Origin: Candidatus Gastranaerophilales bacterium
GTDB taxonomy: Bacteria; Cyanobacteriota; Vampirovibrionia; Gastranaerophilales; Gastranaerophilaceae
Assembly (NCBI GenBank): GCA_944324235.1
Contig: CALUVN010000019.1
Location: 1 to 36,883, forward strand
Direction: 5' to 3'
Length of the DNA stretch: 36,883 bases
Shown here: positions 6,673-14,499 of the stretch, piece by piece
How the letters are laid out: the number at the start of each line of letters is the position of its first letter
How positions within the stretch are numbered: position 1 is the stretch's first letter
Position numbers and translations under genes: made by a program
The notes under the pieces: generated by a model
Database searches by the model: none
What the model was told of the DNA's origin: nothing
What the model saw: only the letters and a program-made list of their open reading frames with translations

Positions 6673-8337
6673 TCAAGCATTTGTATTACTTGATTGGTTT
6701 TCCAGAAGAAAGTTTTCGGCATTTTCAACACCGTATTGTTCCAGTGCAAATTTGAAACATTCTATCCAGTCTATCTGTTGTGCAACTACCTGTATTTGTG
6801 CAAACGAACTTACTATTTCAAACAGTTCTTTAAGTTTGGATTTTCGCTCAAAATTCGCCTTCCTGTCGCCATAACGGTATATGTAATTTGCGTTTCTGAT
6901 TTTATCGTTAATGTTTATAAATTCGGTTTTTCCGTGATTATTTAATGTTATGGTTTCAGGACCAAATTTGAAGTTTGCTATGATTTCTGCGGTTTTTTCA
7001 ACTACAGGTATGAGTATTTTGCGGTTAATTGATTCAATAATCAGGTTTAGTCGCGCTTCCTGACCGTTTGCGGAATAGTTAAGCTCCGTTGCGGTGCGCT
7101 GTTGGGTTTGAATATTACCTGACATGTTTTTGAAAATTCCGGTTGCACTTTCTATTGTGGCTTTGAAATAATTCAGGAAATCCCAGCCCTGCATTGCCTT
7201 ATCAAAGCTTAACGGTACAGGCTGATTCGGCATCAGGGCTGCATCATATTCTATAATTTTCCCCGGCTGAACGTCCTGCTGCCCGCGGAAACATCCTTTA
7301 GGCGCAAGATATGGCGGATTCATCATCAAAGCAAGCGCATCTATTTGTTTATTTAATATGGTTGAAGCCAGATTGTTTAATATAAGTGCTACACGCAGCG
7401 GTGATATGCCTCTGCCGGTTGACGGGTTTTCGATTATGTTTGCATGGATAAACGGGTTAATTACAAACGGGTTTGATTCAAACCTTATTATTTCCTGACG
7501 GCCTGCGATTACAGCAAGCTTGTTTTTTAGAACGGTTCCGTCCGATAATTCTATATCTCCCCAGTATTCCAGAATTTCCAGCTTATTTTCTTCTACTGCT
7601 TTTGTGTTTTCTTTTTTGTTCTTTGCCATCACTCCTTTAAGCGTTTCAAATTTTTCGTCTGTAAGCAGGTTATTTGATTTGTCTCCAAGAATTTCTTCCA
7701 GCGACGAATATGTTCTGTAAATCTTGGCACAGCTGTCCCAATCCGAAAGTGAACATTTTTCAAATACAAAGTCTTCTGCTTTTATGTGTTTTATTTTTGC
7801 GTTGTCATAAATTACTTTTTCTTCAACCGTAAAACTTTTGCCGCTTATATCGGTTAATTGTTCTTCAAGTGTAAGAGGGCGTCTTATTTGCTTGATTTTT
7901 GTTTCCCAGCCTACAAACAGGGTGCTTTCGCCTGTTTCTACAACACTGTCAATGATGCTTTCAATTTCGTCTTCAAATTTCATCTGCTCAAAAGTATTCA
8001 CAAGCATGGCTTTTTGTCTGTTTGCGTATTCCTGAGTTTCCGGGCTTGTCCCCGATACATCAAACATGGCGTCCGGATGTGAATATAAATTTTGCGCTAG
8101 GTGTGATTTCAGTGTTTGGGCAAGTTCATAGATGTCCGGAAGTTCAATTTTGCTTTCCCAGGCGTTTATTTTAGGGATTGTCTGGTTGTAGATTGAATTT
8201 CTGACCAGTTTTATGTCACTTAGCTGCGACATTCTTTCGTTTTCAAGCGTGTCGTATTTTTTTATAATCATATTAGTCAGAAATTTTTCTTCTGTTTCAT
8301 CAATTTTTACGATTAAATCGTCTGTTTCTATTTTCAT
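6673..8337 (-). CDS. Phage portal protein
   Basis: 554-aa dodecamer-forming portal expected at the unique capsid vertex, where terminase docks and the tail attaches. Family traits are an N-terminal segment naming many helices (QTIPKINAWESKIELPDIYELAQTL), a central clip/wing region, and the C-terminal stretch TQQRTATELNYSANGQEARL with following helices. These resemble podovirus head-to-tail connectors of the P22/T7 type. The length is close to T7 gp8 rather than the longer P22 portal. Its ATG overlaps the GNAT stop by four bases (ATGA), so translation is coupled. Assignment rests on sequence style plus neighbours (terL, terS, adaptor, capsid). Confidence 0.88.
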   Translation of the reverse strand: MKIETDDLIVKIDETEEKFLTNMIIKKYDTLENERMSQLSDIKLVRNSIYNQTIPKINAWESKIELPDIYELAQTLKSHLAQNLYSHPDAMFDVSGTSPETQEYANRQKAMLVNTFEQMKFEDEIESIIDSVVETGESTLFVGWETKIKQIRRPLTLEEQLTDISGKSFTVEEKVIYDNAKIKHIKAEDFVFEKCSLSDWDSCAKIYRTYSSLEEILGDKSNNLLTDEKFETLKGVMAKNKKENTKAVEENKLEILEYWGDIELSDGTVLKNKLAVIAGRQEIIRFESNPFVINPFIHANIIENPSTGRGISPLRVALILNNLASTILNKQIDALALMMNPPYLAPKGCFRGQQDVQPGKIIEYDAALMPNQPVPLSFDKAMQGWDFLNYFKATIESATGIFKNMSGNIQTQQRTATELNYSANGQEARLNLIIESINRKILIPVVEKTAEIIANFKFGPETITLNNHGKTEFININDKIRNANYIYRYGDRKANFERKSKLKELFEIVSSFAQIQVVAQQIDWIECFKFALEQYGVENAENFLLENQSSNTNA

Positions 8338-8867
8338 TTTTCCTCACATTTCTTTTCGTTGATAAGTGAATAAAGTTCTATATCCTGCGGTTTTCCCAGT
8401 CTTAAAGTTTCGTTTTTGAGTGTGCATTCACAGATGAATCCGCATTTTTTCAGCAGGGTTTTCACTCTGAAATTTTGCGGGTAGATTTCGGCTTTTATTT
8501 TGTAAAACCCGAAGGTTTTGAACGCGTAGTCAAAAAATTCCATTGCACAGATATATGTTTTTTCTCCCCAGAATTTTTGTTCAAAACAGGTAGTTATCTC
8601 TGCGCTGTGAAGTTTTCCGCATCCTCCGGTAAAGTTATCCAGATATACAAATCCGGCAAAGTCTCCGGTTGTTCGTTCAATGATTATCCAGAAAAACTCG
8701 TTTTCTTCTATAAATTTCAGATAGGATTTAAAATCTTTCGGCGGGGTGTAATCGTCGTGAAGGTATTTTTCATATCTTTTATACAGAAAAAAAGAGCGGG
8801 GTAAATGTTCAATGTTTGCGCATTGTTTTCGGGTTTTATCGAGAGTAATTTTCAAGAATGCAAACAT
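8334..8867 (-). CDS. GNAT-family acetyltransferase inside the phage operon
   Basis: 177 aa with the GNAT layout. An N-terminal strand-helix is followed by FAGFVYLDNFTGGCGKLHSAEITTCFEQKFWGEKTYICAMEFFDYAF (strand 4, pyrophosphate loop, helix 3 region) and then YKIKAEIYPQNFRVKTLLKKCGFICECTL, which is the N..S...L.K.GF type motif where Asn and Leu line the acetyl-CoA tunnel. This resembles RimJ/RimL-type N-acetyltransferases. The gene overlaps the gene before it by 16 bases and portal after it by 4, so it is built into the structural operon. The substrate is unknown: a virion protein, a host protein or a small molecule. A decayed or non-catalytic GNAT is possible. Confidence 0.82.
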   Translation of the reverse strand: MFAFLKITLDKTRKQCANIEHLPRSFFLYKRYEKYLHDDYTPPKDFKSYLKFIEENEFFWIIIERTTGDFAGFVYLDNFTGGCGKLHSAEITTCFEQKFWGEKTYICAMEFFDYAFKTFGFYKIKAEIYPQNFRVKTLLKKCGFICECTLKNETLRLGKPQDIELYSLINEKKCEEK

Positions 8868-9211
8868 AGTTTTTCAAATTTTATATAGGCGTCATCTGTG
8901 GAAAATGCACTTATTTCTCCGTTAAGAAGTTTTGTTCTGGTTGTATTTTGTAATCCGAGCATGCCTTCGGCTTGAATTCCGTTTATCATGGTTTCTGTGC
9001 CCGTGATTCTGTTGTATATCTTAAAACATGCCGCTTTTGTAAAGATTTTGTCTTTTGGTGCTTTTTTGATATCTGTTATTATTCGGGTTTGTTTTTTACG
9101 ATTTGAGTTTGTGATATTTTTTTTAAACTCATTTTCTATTTTCATTTTTATCAGATCGTCCATGGTTTTGTTATTGAGGAGGACTTCTTCGTAATCTTTT
9201 TTGTTTTTCAT
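8852..9211 (-). CDS. Phage protein of unknown function, 119 aa
   Basis: The ATG at 9211 has AAGGA six bases upstream and is preferred over an upstream in-frame start at 9250 that lacks a site and lies within the small-terminase gene. The protein is basic in its first half (NSNRKKQTRIITDIKKAPKDK). The second half has FTKAACFKIYNRITGTETMINGIQAEGMLGL, which could be a short mixed alpha/beta domain. It sits between the small terminase and the GNAT gene. Position suggests a packaging or head-completion helper, but no family is recognised. Confidence 0.65.
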   Translation of the reverse strand: MKNKKDYEEVLLNNKTMDDLIKMKIENEFKKNITNSNRKKQTRIITDIKKAPKDKIFTKAACFKIYNRITGTETMINGIQAEGMLGLQNTTRTKLLNGEISAFSTDDAYIKFEKLCLHS

Positions 9212-9230
9212 AGATGTTCCTTTCTTGCGG

Positions 9231-9674
9231 TTAAATCTTTTCATCGTCAAGATTTGAGATGGTAATGATTTTAGCCGGTTTGTAGTCTTCTGTTTCTGTG
9301 GAATTTATTCCGAGATATTTGCATAAACTTTCCAGAGCTTTTAAACCTGCGCCTGTGTCGCGGAGTTTCTTTTTACCCGTAAAATTTCCGTCCTTATCGG
9401 TTATGTCTTCTTCCACAAGTGAAAATTCCGCGATTTGGAGCAGTTTTTGGATTACGTAACCTTTGTGCACACGCAGAGTCGATATTTGATTATTAATCTG
9501 GTTTTTAATCTCCTTTACAATATGCGCTTCGCAAAGCAGCCTGTCTGCCGTGTCTTTGAGGTTGGGTGACTTGTAACCTGCCTTTTTCGCAGCGTCTTCA
9601 CCGTCAAGGGTCTTTATATACTCTGATACGAAAAGCTTTTGCTGGTGTGTTAATTGTTTCATTTGTCTGGACAT
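9231..9674 (-). CDS. terS: Phage terminase small subunit (TerS)
   Basis: DNA-recognition subunit of the packaging motor. LTHQQKLFVSEYIKTLDGEDAAKKAGYKSPNLKDTADRLL is the classic Terminase_2 N-terminus, a helix-turn-helix. It is followed by an oligomerisation helix region (VKEIKNQINNQISTLRVHKGYVIQKLLQIAEF) and a C-terminal tail (ETEDYKPAKIITISNLDDEKI) that may contact TerL. I chose the ATG at 9674 (147 aa); a TTG at 9692 and an ATG at 9644 are in frame and neither has a good ribosome binding site. Unlike most phages, terS is separated from terL by four genes. Confidence 0.87.
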   Translation of the reverse strand: MSRQMKQLTHQQKLFVSEYIKTLDGEDAAKKAGYKSPNLKDTADRLLCEAHIVKEIKNQINNQISTLRVHKGYVIQKLLQIAEFSLVEEDITDKDGNFTGKKKLRDTGAGLKALESLCKYLGINSTETEDYKPAKIITISNLDDEKI

Positions 9675-9695
9675 TTTTACATTTCTTATCAAAAT

Positions 9696-9724
9696 TTGCG
9701 TTTTTTCAAAAAAAAAGGTATAAT
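9696..9724 (+). promoter_or_regulatory. Sigma-70 promoter facing against the phage operon
   Basis: TTGCGT (9696-9701), 17 bases, TATAAT (9719-9724) on the + strand. The -10 is perfect and the spacer optimal. It lies in the 131-base gap between terS and the adaptor gene and points away from terS, toward the 3' end of the adaptor gene. Confidence 0.55.
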
Positions 9725-9730
9725 AAACAT

Positions 9731-9793
9731 GCTATTTATATTTCGGCTAGTGTAAATCTTAACAGGGGGGAATGAAAACTTCCTGTTTTTTTT
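9731..9793 (+). ncRNA. Candidate small RNA within the phage operon
   Basis: The promoter at 9696-9724 predicts a start near 9731. AACAGG (9761-9766) pairs with CCTGTT (9782-9787) and the right arm runs into eight T (9786-9793), a Rho-independent terminator. The RNA would be about 60 nt and antisense to the gap between the adaptor and terS genes. It contains a run of six G, then AATG. A 17-codon frame starting there continues past the terminator, so a peptide is less likely. Expression is not shown by sequence alone. Confidence 0.45.
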
Positions 9794-9805
9794 GCCCGAA
9801 ATTCC

Positions 9806-10444
9806 TTACCTGCGGTGCATTTTGATGAATGGCACTTCTTTTGCCGATATTGAAATTTGGGATTTCATATCTGCAAGATTTTCCTTATACATGCCGTACC
9901 AGTAGCTGAATTTGACGTGCTGCGGGTTAGCTTTTAATCGCATGCATGCTCCGTAAACAAGCAGAGGTTCTACATACGGTTCAGGTATCAGTGAAATATC
10001 CGTTTCGTATTCAAGATTAGCTTTTTCCGTGCCATCTGCGTTTACGGCTGTGTTTTTGGTGTAGTAAGTTATATTGACGGTTTTATCTTCATTAAATTTC
10101 GGGAAGATAAGATTTTTGCCGTTTGCAGTAAAATGTTTTTGCGGGATGGGCTGTGCTGTGTAATCTGCAAAATTTACCAGATAATCATATTCCTGATTAT
10201 CAATTGTCATGGAAATAATTCTTCCGTTAATCGTATTTTCCACCTCTGTTTGTCCTGCAGGCAATACGAGGGTGGTTTTTCTTATCAGAAAATGCCAGTT
10301 GTCATAACGGCAGATTGTGCTGTTTATGATGTTTATTATATTTTTCAGTTTTTTATGGTCGTTTTTTGTGAGTTCGGCGAAGGTGCTTACCTGCTTATAG
10401 CCGAGTTCTACAAGGCATTTGTTTATTATTTCAAAATAGTTCAT
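9806..10444 (-). CDS. Phage head-tail adaptor (P22 gp4 / T7 gp11-like)
   Basis: 212 aa. MNYFEIINKCLVELGYKQVSTF is a typical opening for podovirus adaptor/tail-accessory proteins. A helical segment (NIINIINSTICRYDNWHFLIRK) and beta-strands carrying repeated short turns follow. The C-terminus (EPYVEPLLVYGACMRLKANPQHVKFSYWYGMYKENLADMKSQI) is the characteristic end of this family. The protein forms a ring beneath the portal to hold the tail nozzle. It has AAAGGAG ten bases before the ATG, directly after an intercistronic hairpin. The assignment comes from sequence style and neighbours; confirmation needs profile searching. Confidence 0.75.
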   Translation of the reverse strand: MNYFEIINKCLVELGYKQVSTFAELTKNDHKKLKNIINIINSTICRYDNWHFLIRKTTLVLPAGQTEVENTINGRIISMTIDNQEYDYLVNFADYTAQPIPQKHFTANGKNLIFPKFNEDKTVNITYYTKNTAVNADGTEKANLEYETDISLIPEPYVEPLLVYGACMRLKANPQHVKFSYWYGMYKENLADMKSQISISAKEVPFIKMHRR

Positions 10445-10459
10445 ACTGTGTTTTCTCCT

Positions 10460-10496
10460 TTAAAAAAATCGGCGGGATAGCTTTTATCCCGTCGAT
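10460..10496 (-). terminator. Intercistronic terminator after the scaffold-like gene
   Basis: Minus strand: ATCGACGGGATA pairs with TATCCCGCCGAT (one G-T pair, five-base loop), then seven T. The ribosome binding site of the adaptor gene follows immediately. It should reduce, not abolish, transcription of the packaging genes. Confidence 0.75.
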
Positions 10497-10508
10497 TTAT
10501 GGAATTTG

Positions 10509-11108
10509 TTATTTAATTAATCCCTGTCGCAGCTGCTCCATGATTAATTTTTCATTTTTTGCAAATTCCGCACTACTCATTTTGCCGATTTGCTCGCGGG
10601 TGAAAATTTTATTGCCTGAAGCTGAATAGCCGGAATTTTGAGCGTTTGAGGTCAGTCTTTGTTTGGCATGTTCGTTTTCTTCCTGCATGGTTTTCTCGCG
10701 GGCTTTTTGTTTCAAATATCTGTCAACTGCAGAATTTTCTATTTTTTCTACAAGTGCGGATATTTTTCTGATTTCATCGTTATCAAAATCCATGTTTGAG
10801 CTGTTTAGATATGCCATAACTTCATTTCTGCCTTCGATATCAAAGAATTTTTTCAGGTCATCAGGCTGATAATTTGAGTTTTTCGCATTATTTTTCATAA
10901 TTGCTTCACACACATTATTCACATAATTTTTCAACAAAGAATTCCCTTGTTCATTTTGTAACATCTTTCTCAAAATATCCTGCTGCGGACCTGATACATT
11001 TTGATTTGCTGCTTGTTGTTTTAAGTATGCATTTATCACTTGAGCCGGTATCGGATTTCGATTTTCGGCGGTGGATGAAATATTTTGTTTTTCGTTATAA
11101 TAGTTCAT
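10509..11108 (-). CDS. Putative phage scaffolding protein, 199 aa
   Basis: The protein is almost entirely helical and charged, rich in Asn, Gln, Lys and Glu, with no Cys in a metal-binding pattern. The middle has NDEIRKISALVEKIENSAVDRYLKQKAREKTMQEENEHAKQRL (coiled coil), and the end is a basic helix-turn-helix-like EKLIMEQLRQGLIK. Such helical, low-complexity proteins with a basic C-terminal tail next to the major capsid gene are usually scaffolds that shape the prohead and then leave. AGGAG precedes the ATG. It overlaps the preceding 91-aa gene by 14 bases. It lies downstream of the capsid gene, opposite to the common scaffold-then-capsid order. Confidence 0.55.
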   Translation of the reverse strand: MNYYNEKQNISSTAENRNPIPAQVINAYLKQQAANQNVSGPQQDILRKMLQNEQGNSLLKNYVNNVCEAIMKNNAKNSNYQPDDLKKFFDIEGRNEVMAYLNSSNMDFDNDEIRKISALVEKIENSAVDRYLKQKAREKTMQEENEHAKQRLTSNAQNSGYSASGNKIFTREQIGKMSSAEFAKNEKLIMEQLRQGLIK

Positions 11109-11370
11109 TAGCTTTTTCTCCTGTCTGTGGTTCTTCGGAATTGTGATTTTTCATATATTCCACAGCTAGTTCTATGGTGTCATCAATAAAACTTGATAGT
11201 AGTTTTACGATGATTGTCTTTATGAGAGAAGGCAGCGGGATGTTTTTAATTATATAATTAAGGGCCATTTCTTTTTTCTGCTGGCCTTGTTTACTTCCCA
11301 GTGCATCTTCCGCTTTTAAAACTGCTGTGTACGCAAGTTCTTTTATCGTTTCTTTAAATTTAGAAAACAT
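11095..11370 (-). CDS. Small phage protein resembling LL-H-type holin C-termini
   Basis: 91 aa. AYTAVLKAEDALGSKQGQQKKEMALNYI matches the AV.aAE...g.g..KK..A..yi pattern of the phage LL-H holin superfamily. It ends with LIKTIIVKLLSSFIDDTIELAVEYMKN, like the IE.aV...N ending of that family. The usual N-terminal membrane helix is missing, though the segment near 45-65 is hydrophobic. The ribosome binding site is AAGGA. The gene lies between capsid and scaffold-like genes, an odd place for a lysis gene, and overlaps the latter by 14 bases. It could be a holin variant or a head decoration/assembly factor. Confidence 0.5.
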   Translation of the reverse strand: MFSKFKETIKELAYTAVLKAEDALGSKQGQQKKEMALNYIIKNIPLPSLIKTIIVKLLSSFIDDTIELAVEYMKNHNSEEPQTGEKANELL

Positions 11371-11385
11371 CGGTATCCTTTCTTT

Positions 11386-11429
11386 TTGTAAAAAGTATCC
11401 GCAGATATAAGGAAATCGGCGGATACTTT
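11386..11429 (-). terminator. Terminator after the major capsid gene
   Basis: Minus strand: AAAGTATCCGC pairs exactly with GCGGATACTTT (11 bp, 16-base loop) and then T residues before the next ribosome binding site. A leaky terminator straight after the capsid gene is a common phage device for making capsid protein the most abundant product. Confidence 0.7.
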
Positions 11430-11453
11430 CGGGGTTAGGAAGGCGGTTGAAAG

Positions 11454-12398
11454 TTATACATCGCTATCTGAATCAGCGTCTGTATCAATGTCAGTATCCG
11501 TGTCTGTATCTGTGTCGGAATCAGAATCACCTTCAGGAACTGACGGCGCTGTTGACGGTGCTTCTATAACAAGTTTAGCAAGAGCTTTAGGCTGAACTGT
11601 TTTCGCACCGTAGAGGTAAAGACCTCTGATAAGATCAGAGAAGCTGTCTTTATCTCTCAAACTTTCGACTTTTGCAAGCTGTGAGGCAAATGTGATGGCT
11701 TCGTTTGTTCCTGCAAGGACATAATACAAGCCGTCAGTATCTGCGAGGTTTGTGCTTACAAGTACATCCATTCCTGCAATTCTTCCGATAGCGCCTTCTC
11801 TCAATGTTTCATCCGCAACGTTATGTGCGCCGATGAATTCAGTACTTTGGAGAAGATATGATTCAATAGTAGGGTTAATTACAACCCATGGACGTTTTGA
11901 ACCTGTAACTGCGTCAGAATTTTTAAGTGCCAGTGCTAATTTTACGAATTGTTCGTAGATAGTTGTTTTATCAAGTGTAATCGGAGTTTCGTCGCTTCCT
12001 ATAATATTTGCGGAATCAACGTAGGCGTGCTGGGATAAAAGGTAGGCATCCTGAACTTCTTCAATGGCTTTTTTAGCGTTTGTAAGATGGGCTTCCATGA
12101 TATCCGTATTAGCTTGAACTGTTGCTACATCGTTGATTTTGAATGCAAAGAATTTTTGCTGGTCAATTACCAGTTCCATAGAACTCGGTTCAAGTTCATT
12201 ATAGGTGAGAGCATCACTGCCAAGTGTGGAGACGCTTACTTTTGCAGGGGTAATAATTTTTACCTTATCGCCCTGATTTTTGATGTCGCCTTCATAATTT
12301 CTGTTTACGCACTGAAGCATCACGCAATCTTTTTCTAGCATTGTGTTTAACTTTTGACTCCAGATTTCCGGAATAAATGCTGCGTAGTTGTTTGACAT
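11454..12398 (-). CDS. Phage major capsid protein with acidic repeat tail
   Basis: 314 aa; AAGGAATTC precedes the ATG. Residues 1-285 read like P22-type/HK97-fold coat proteins. The N-terminal helix is FIPEIWSQKLNTMLEKDCVMLQCVNRNYEGDI, the beta-hinge is GDKVKIITPAKVSVS, the spine helix region is DIMEAHLTNAKKAIEEVQDAYLLSQ, and P-domain strands include PWVVINPTIESYLLQS, GRIAGMDVLVSTNL and YYVLAGTNEAITFASQL. A Pro-Ser linker then leads to a 22-residue C-terminal tail of alternating Ser/Thr and Asp from imperfect hexanucleotide repeats. The tail is not part of the capsid fold and is probably exposed on the shell. The strong ribosome binding site and the terminator behind the gene fit high expression. 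Confidence 0.82.
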   Translation of the reverse strand: MSNNYAAFIPEIWSQKLNTMLEKDCVMLQCVNRNYEGDIKNQGDKVKIITPAKVSVSTLGSDALTYNELEPSSMELVIDQQKFFAFKINDVATVQANTDIMEAHLTNAKKAIEEVQDAYLLSQHAYVDSANIIGSDETPITLDKTTIYEQFVKLALALKNSDAVTGSKRPWVVINPTIESYLLQSTEFIGAHNVADETLREGAIGRIAGMDVLVSTNLADTDGLYYVLAGTNEAITFASQLAKVESLRDKDSFSDLIRGLYLYGAKTVQPKALAKLVIEAPSTAPSVPEGDSDSDTDTDTDTDIDTDADSDSDV

Positions 12399-12463
12399 TT
12401 CGAATTCCTTTCTTTTTTTGTAGTGTAATAACTTGTTTATAAGATTATGAGTAGTGCTGCTTT

Positions 12464-13978
12464 TTAATCGTCGTTATAGATTTCCCTGAACTGCAGACCG
12501 ATAATCCCGCAGGCCTGATGTATCTCAGAACCTGTGACACATAATTGTATCGAGTAATTTGCTTCGGATATTTCGGCTTTTTCAAGAGTGTTACGGGCTA
12601 TTGCCCAGACCGGAAGGTTTTCGTCTTCATCAGGCCAGTAATCCATTGTGTTAGTGGATGTTCCATCTTTTGTCCACATTAAATGTTCATAGTGAACGGA
12701 ATAAATGCGTTCGGTGTCATCAGAGTATTCGCTGTCGTAGTCCTTATATACTGAGAAATTAAAATCATTGTCGTATGATTCATCCAGCAAAAAATAGAAT
12801 TCGTCTATTGTCTTTCTGTGGTGTGCGCTGCTTATTGCAAGAAACGGTGATTTCCACATGAATTCGATAGCTTCTCCGTTGAATGTTGTCCCGTAATCTT
12901 CACGGTAAATTTTCCCCTGATTGTCGGCTGTGATTACGTAATCATTATAAATTGCCGCTGCTGTTATGTTTTGCGGGACTACGCGTTTGTACCAGCATTT
13001 GTTCACGTAATCATTTATCCAGATTGTCTTAAAACTTGTCTCCTGATAATACGGAAAGAAAAACCATATCTGGCTTTTACTTTCATAATGCAGGGCTATT
13101 GTTTCGTTTAATCTGCTTTTGTCAAATTTTGAAAATTCAGGTTTTATCTTTAATGAAATTTCCGAGCCCAGTTGTATCTGGTTCAGTTCGCCGACCTGTT
13201 CAAGAGCAAAGATTCCGTTGCTGAGGAAGTATTGTTTGTTTTCAACGTTTACGATGGATTTTTGCGACAGAGCGCCTTTGTCGGCAAACGGTGTTATTGC
13301 AAAGTCTTCCGGACTTGTGCCTGTTAAAAGATAAACATTATTCTTTTTATAAATTGCAAGGTAATCTTTATACGGCTTAAGTGCAATAATATCTGCGGTG
13401 TCCGTATGAAAATCTTTTATGTAGCCTGCGTCGTTTTCTGTTTCAAAATCAGTATAAGACCCCAGTGCAGAATAATAAATTACTGATTCGTCGGCTATCC
13501 AGACTCTGCCTTTGTAAACGGCTGTTATTGTCGGAGTTAAAGTTGTGCCGTCAATTCCTTTCAGGTTTGTTTCTACTATATCAAGGTTATTTTTTATATA
13601 AAACGGACAGTCTTCTTCAGATGATACAAAAATCCCGTCAAGAAAGTTTGTGAACACAGGAGATTGTCCGTTCAGAGTTTTATTCAGAAGTGTTAGTGTA
13701 GTTGCGCCGTTTCTACTTACGTAAATTTTTCCTGATATTGTTGTAATCAAAAGTATTCTGTTATTATGTGCATAAAGCTCATGAAGTCCTGTAATTTCTT
13801 CGTTATCAGCTACCTGAAGAAAGCAGGTATTGCCGTTTTGTTTACAGATGCCGCGATTTTGCAGAATTTCTACATTTTCCGAATCGCTCCAGTATATTTT
13901 TTTTGTATCCATCCCGAGTTCGGTTTTGGTAAGTGACTGATTTATGCCACCTGCGAGGTTATAGTATGCAACTTCCAT
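12464..13978 (-). CDS. Tail nozzle / DNA stabilisation protein (P22 gp10 / T7 gp12-like)
   Basis: 504-aa beta-propeller-like protein. It begins NLAGGINQSLTKTELGMDTKKIYWSDSENVEI and has repeated blade motifs. The segment DIIALKPYKDYLAIYKKNNVYLLTG followed by KGALSQKSIVNVENKQYFLSNGIFAL is very typical of phage stabilisation/nozzle proteins that plug the filled head and form the tail tube. The length suits gp10 of P22 (about 470 aa). It starts on the last base of the amidase gene (TAATG), with AGGAG upstream. The capsid gene follows 65 bases later. In standard podoviruses it comes after the adaptor, not before the capsid. Confidence 0.78.
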   Translation of the reverse strand: MEVAYYNLAGGINQSLTKTELGMDTKKIYWSDSENVEILQNRGICKQNGNTCFLQVADNEEITGLHELYAHNNRILLITTISGKIYVSRNGATTLTLLNKTLNGQSPVFTNFLDGIFVSSEEDCPFYIKNNLDIVETNLKGIDGTTLTPTITAVYKGRVWIADESVIYYSALGSYTDFETENDAGYIKDFHTDTADIIALKPYKDYLAIYKKNNVYLLTGTSPEDFAITPFADKGALSQKSIVNVENKQYFLSNGIFALEQVGELNQIQLGSEISLKIKPEFSKFDKSRLNETIALHYESKSQIWFFFPYYQETSFKTIWINDYVNKCWYKRVVPQNITAAAIYNDYVITADNQGKIYREDYGTTFNGEAIEFMWKSPFLAISSAHHRKTIDEFYFLLDESYDNDFNFSVYKDYDSEYSDDTERIYSVHYEHLMWTKDGTSTNTMDYWPDEDENLPVWAIARNTLEKAEISEANYSIQLCVTGSEIHQACGIIGLQFREIYNDD

Positions 13979-14478
13979 TATTTATTCTCCTGTATTTGAT
14001 TTCTGTACCATTTAATTTTTGAACGGATAAAACTTCCTGCATCGTTTTTATCCACCCACGAATACGGCGGAATGTATGTTATATCAATTTTGCCTGCACT
14101 TGTGGTGTCGGGATGTTTTTCACCGAATTCGTAGTGTGTCATAACTGTTTGCGGGGTTATTTCAATGCTGTATTTGATTGTAAGTTCTGCGCATAACTTC
14201 ATTGCGGCTTCAAATTGGCGGGCTGTTATCGGGTAATTCCCGGTGCAGGTTTTATTTTTAAATCCGTACATCCCGCACATGCTTACTCCTATAGAACCTG
14301 TGTTGCCTCCGCCTGTATGTGCGGCATATTTCCCTTTTTGGCAATTAAGATTTGCTTCAGGTCGGAACTTGCCTTTGTGGACTTTTCCGGTATCGTCTAC
14401 AAGAAAATGGTAGCATTCCAAATCGCGGGCATTAGGCGTATAACTGCCTCCTGTCCAGTGTATTATGAGTCTTTTCAT
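13978..14478 (-). CDS. N-acetylmuramoyl-L-alanine amidase (PGRP/amidase_2 endolysin)
   Basis: Zinc amidase that cuts the bond between MurNAc and the stem peptide of peptidoglycan. In 166 aa, IIHWTGG supplies the first zinc ligand (H7). CYHFLVDD and HTGGGNTGSIGVSMCG form the substrate groove, and MTHYEFG supplies H115. SAGKIDITY carries the K130 and D132 that usually assist catalysis and bind zinc. There is no signal peptide or separate cell-wall domain, as in T7 lysozyme, so access to the wall needs a holin. AGGAG precedes the ATG. It is the second gene of the operon, just after the LuxR-type regulator, and overlaps the nozzle gene by one base. Confidence 0.9.
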   Translation of the reverse strand: MKRLIIHWTGGSYTPNARDLECYHFLVDDTGKVHKGKFRPEANLNCQKGKYAAHTGGGNTGSIGVSMCGMYGFKNKTCTGNYPITARQFEAAMKLCAELTIKYSIEITPQTVMTHYEFGEKHPDTTSAGKIDITYIPPYSWVDKNDAGSFIRSKIKWYRNQIQENK

Positions 14479-14499
14479 CTCTCTTTTTCTCTCCTGATT

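Noticed and set aside
9769-9830. 17-codon peptide gene after the G6 run
   Set aside because: The G run is only one base from the ATG, too close for a ribosome binding site, and a strong terminator interrupts the frame.
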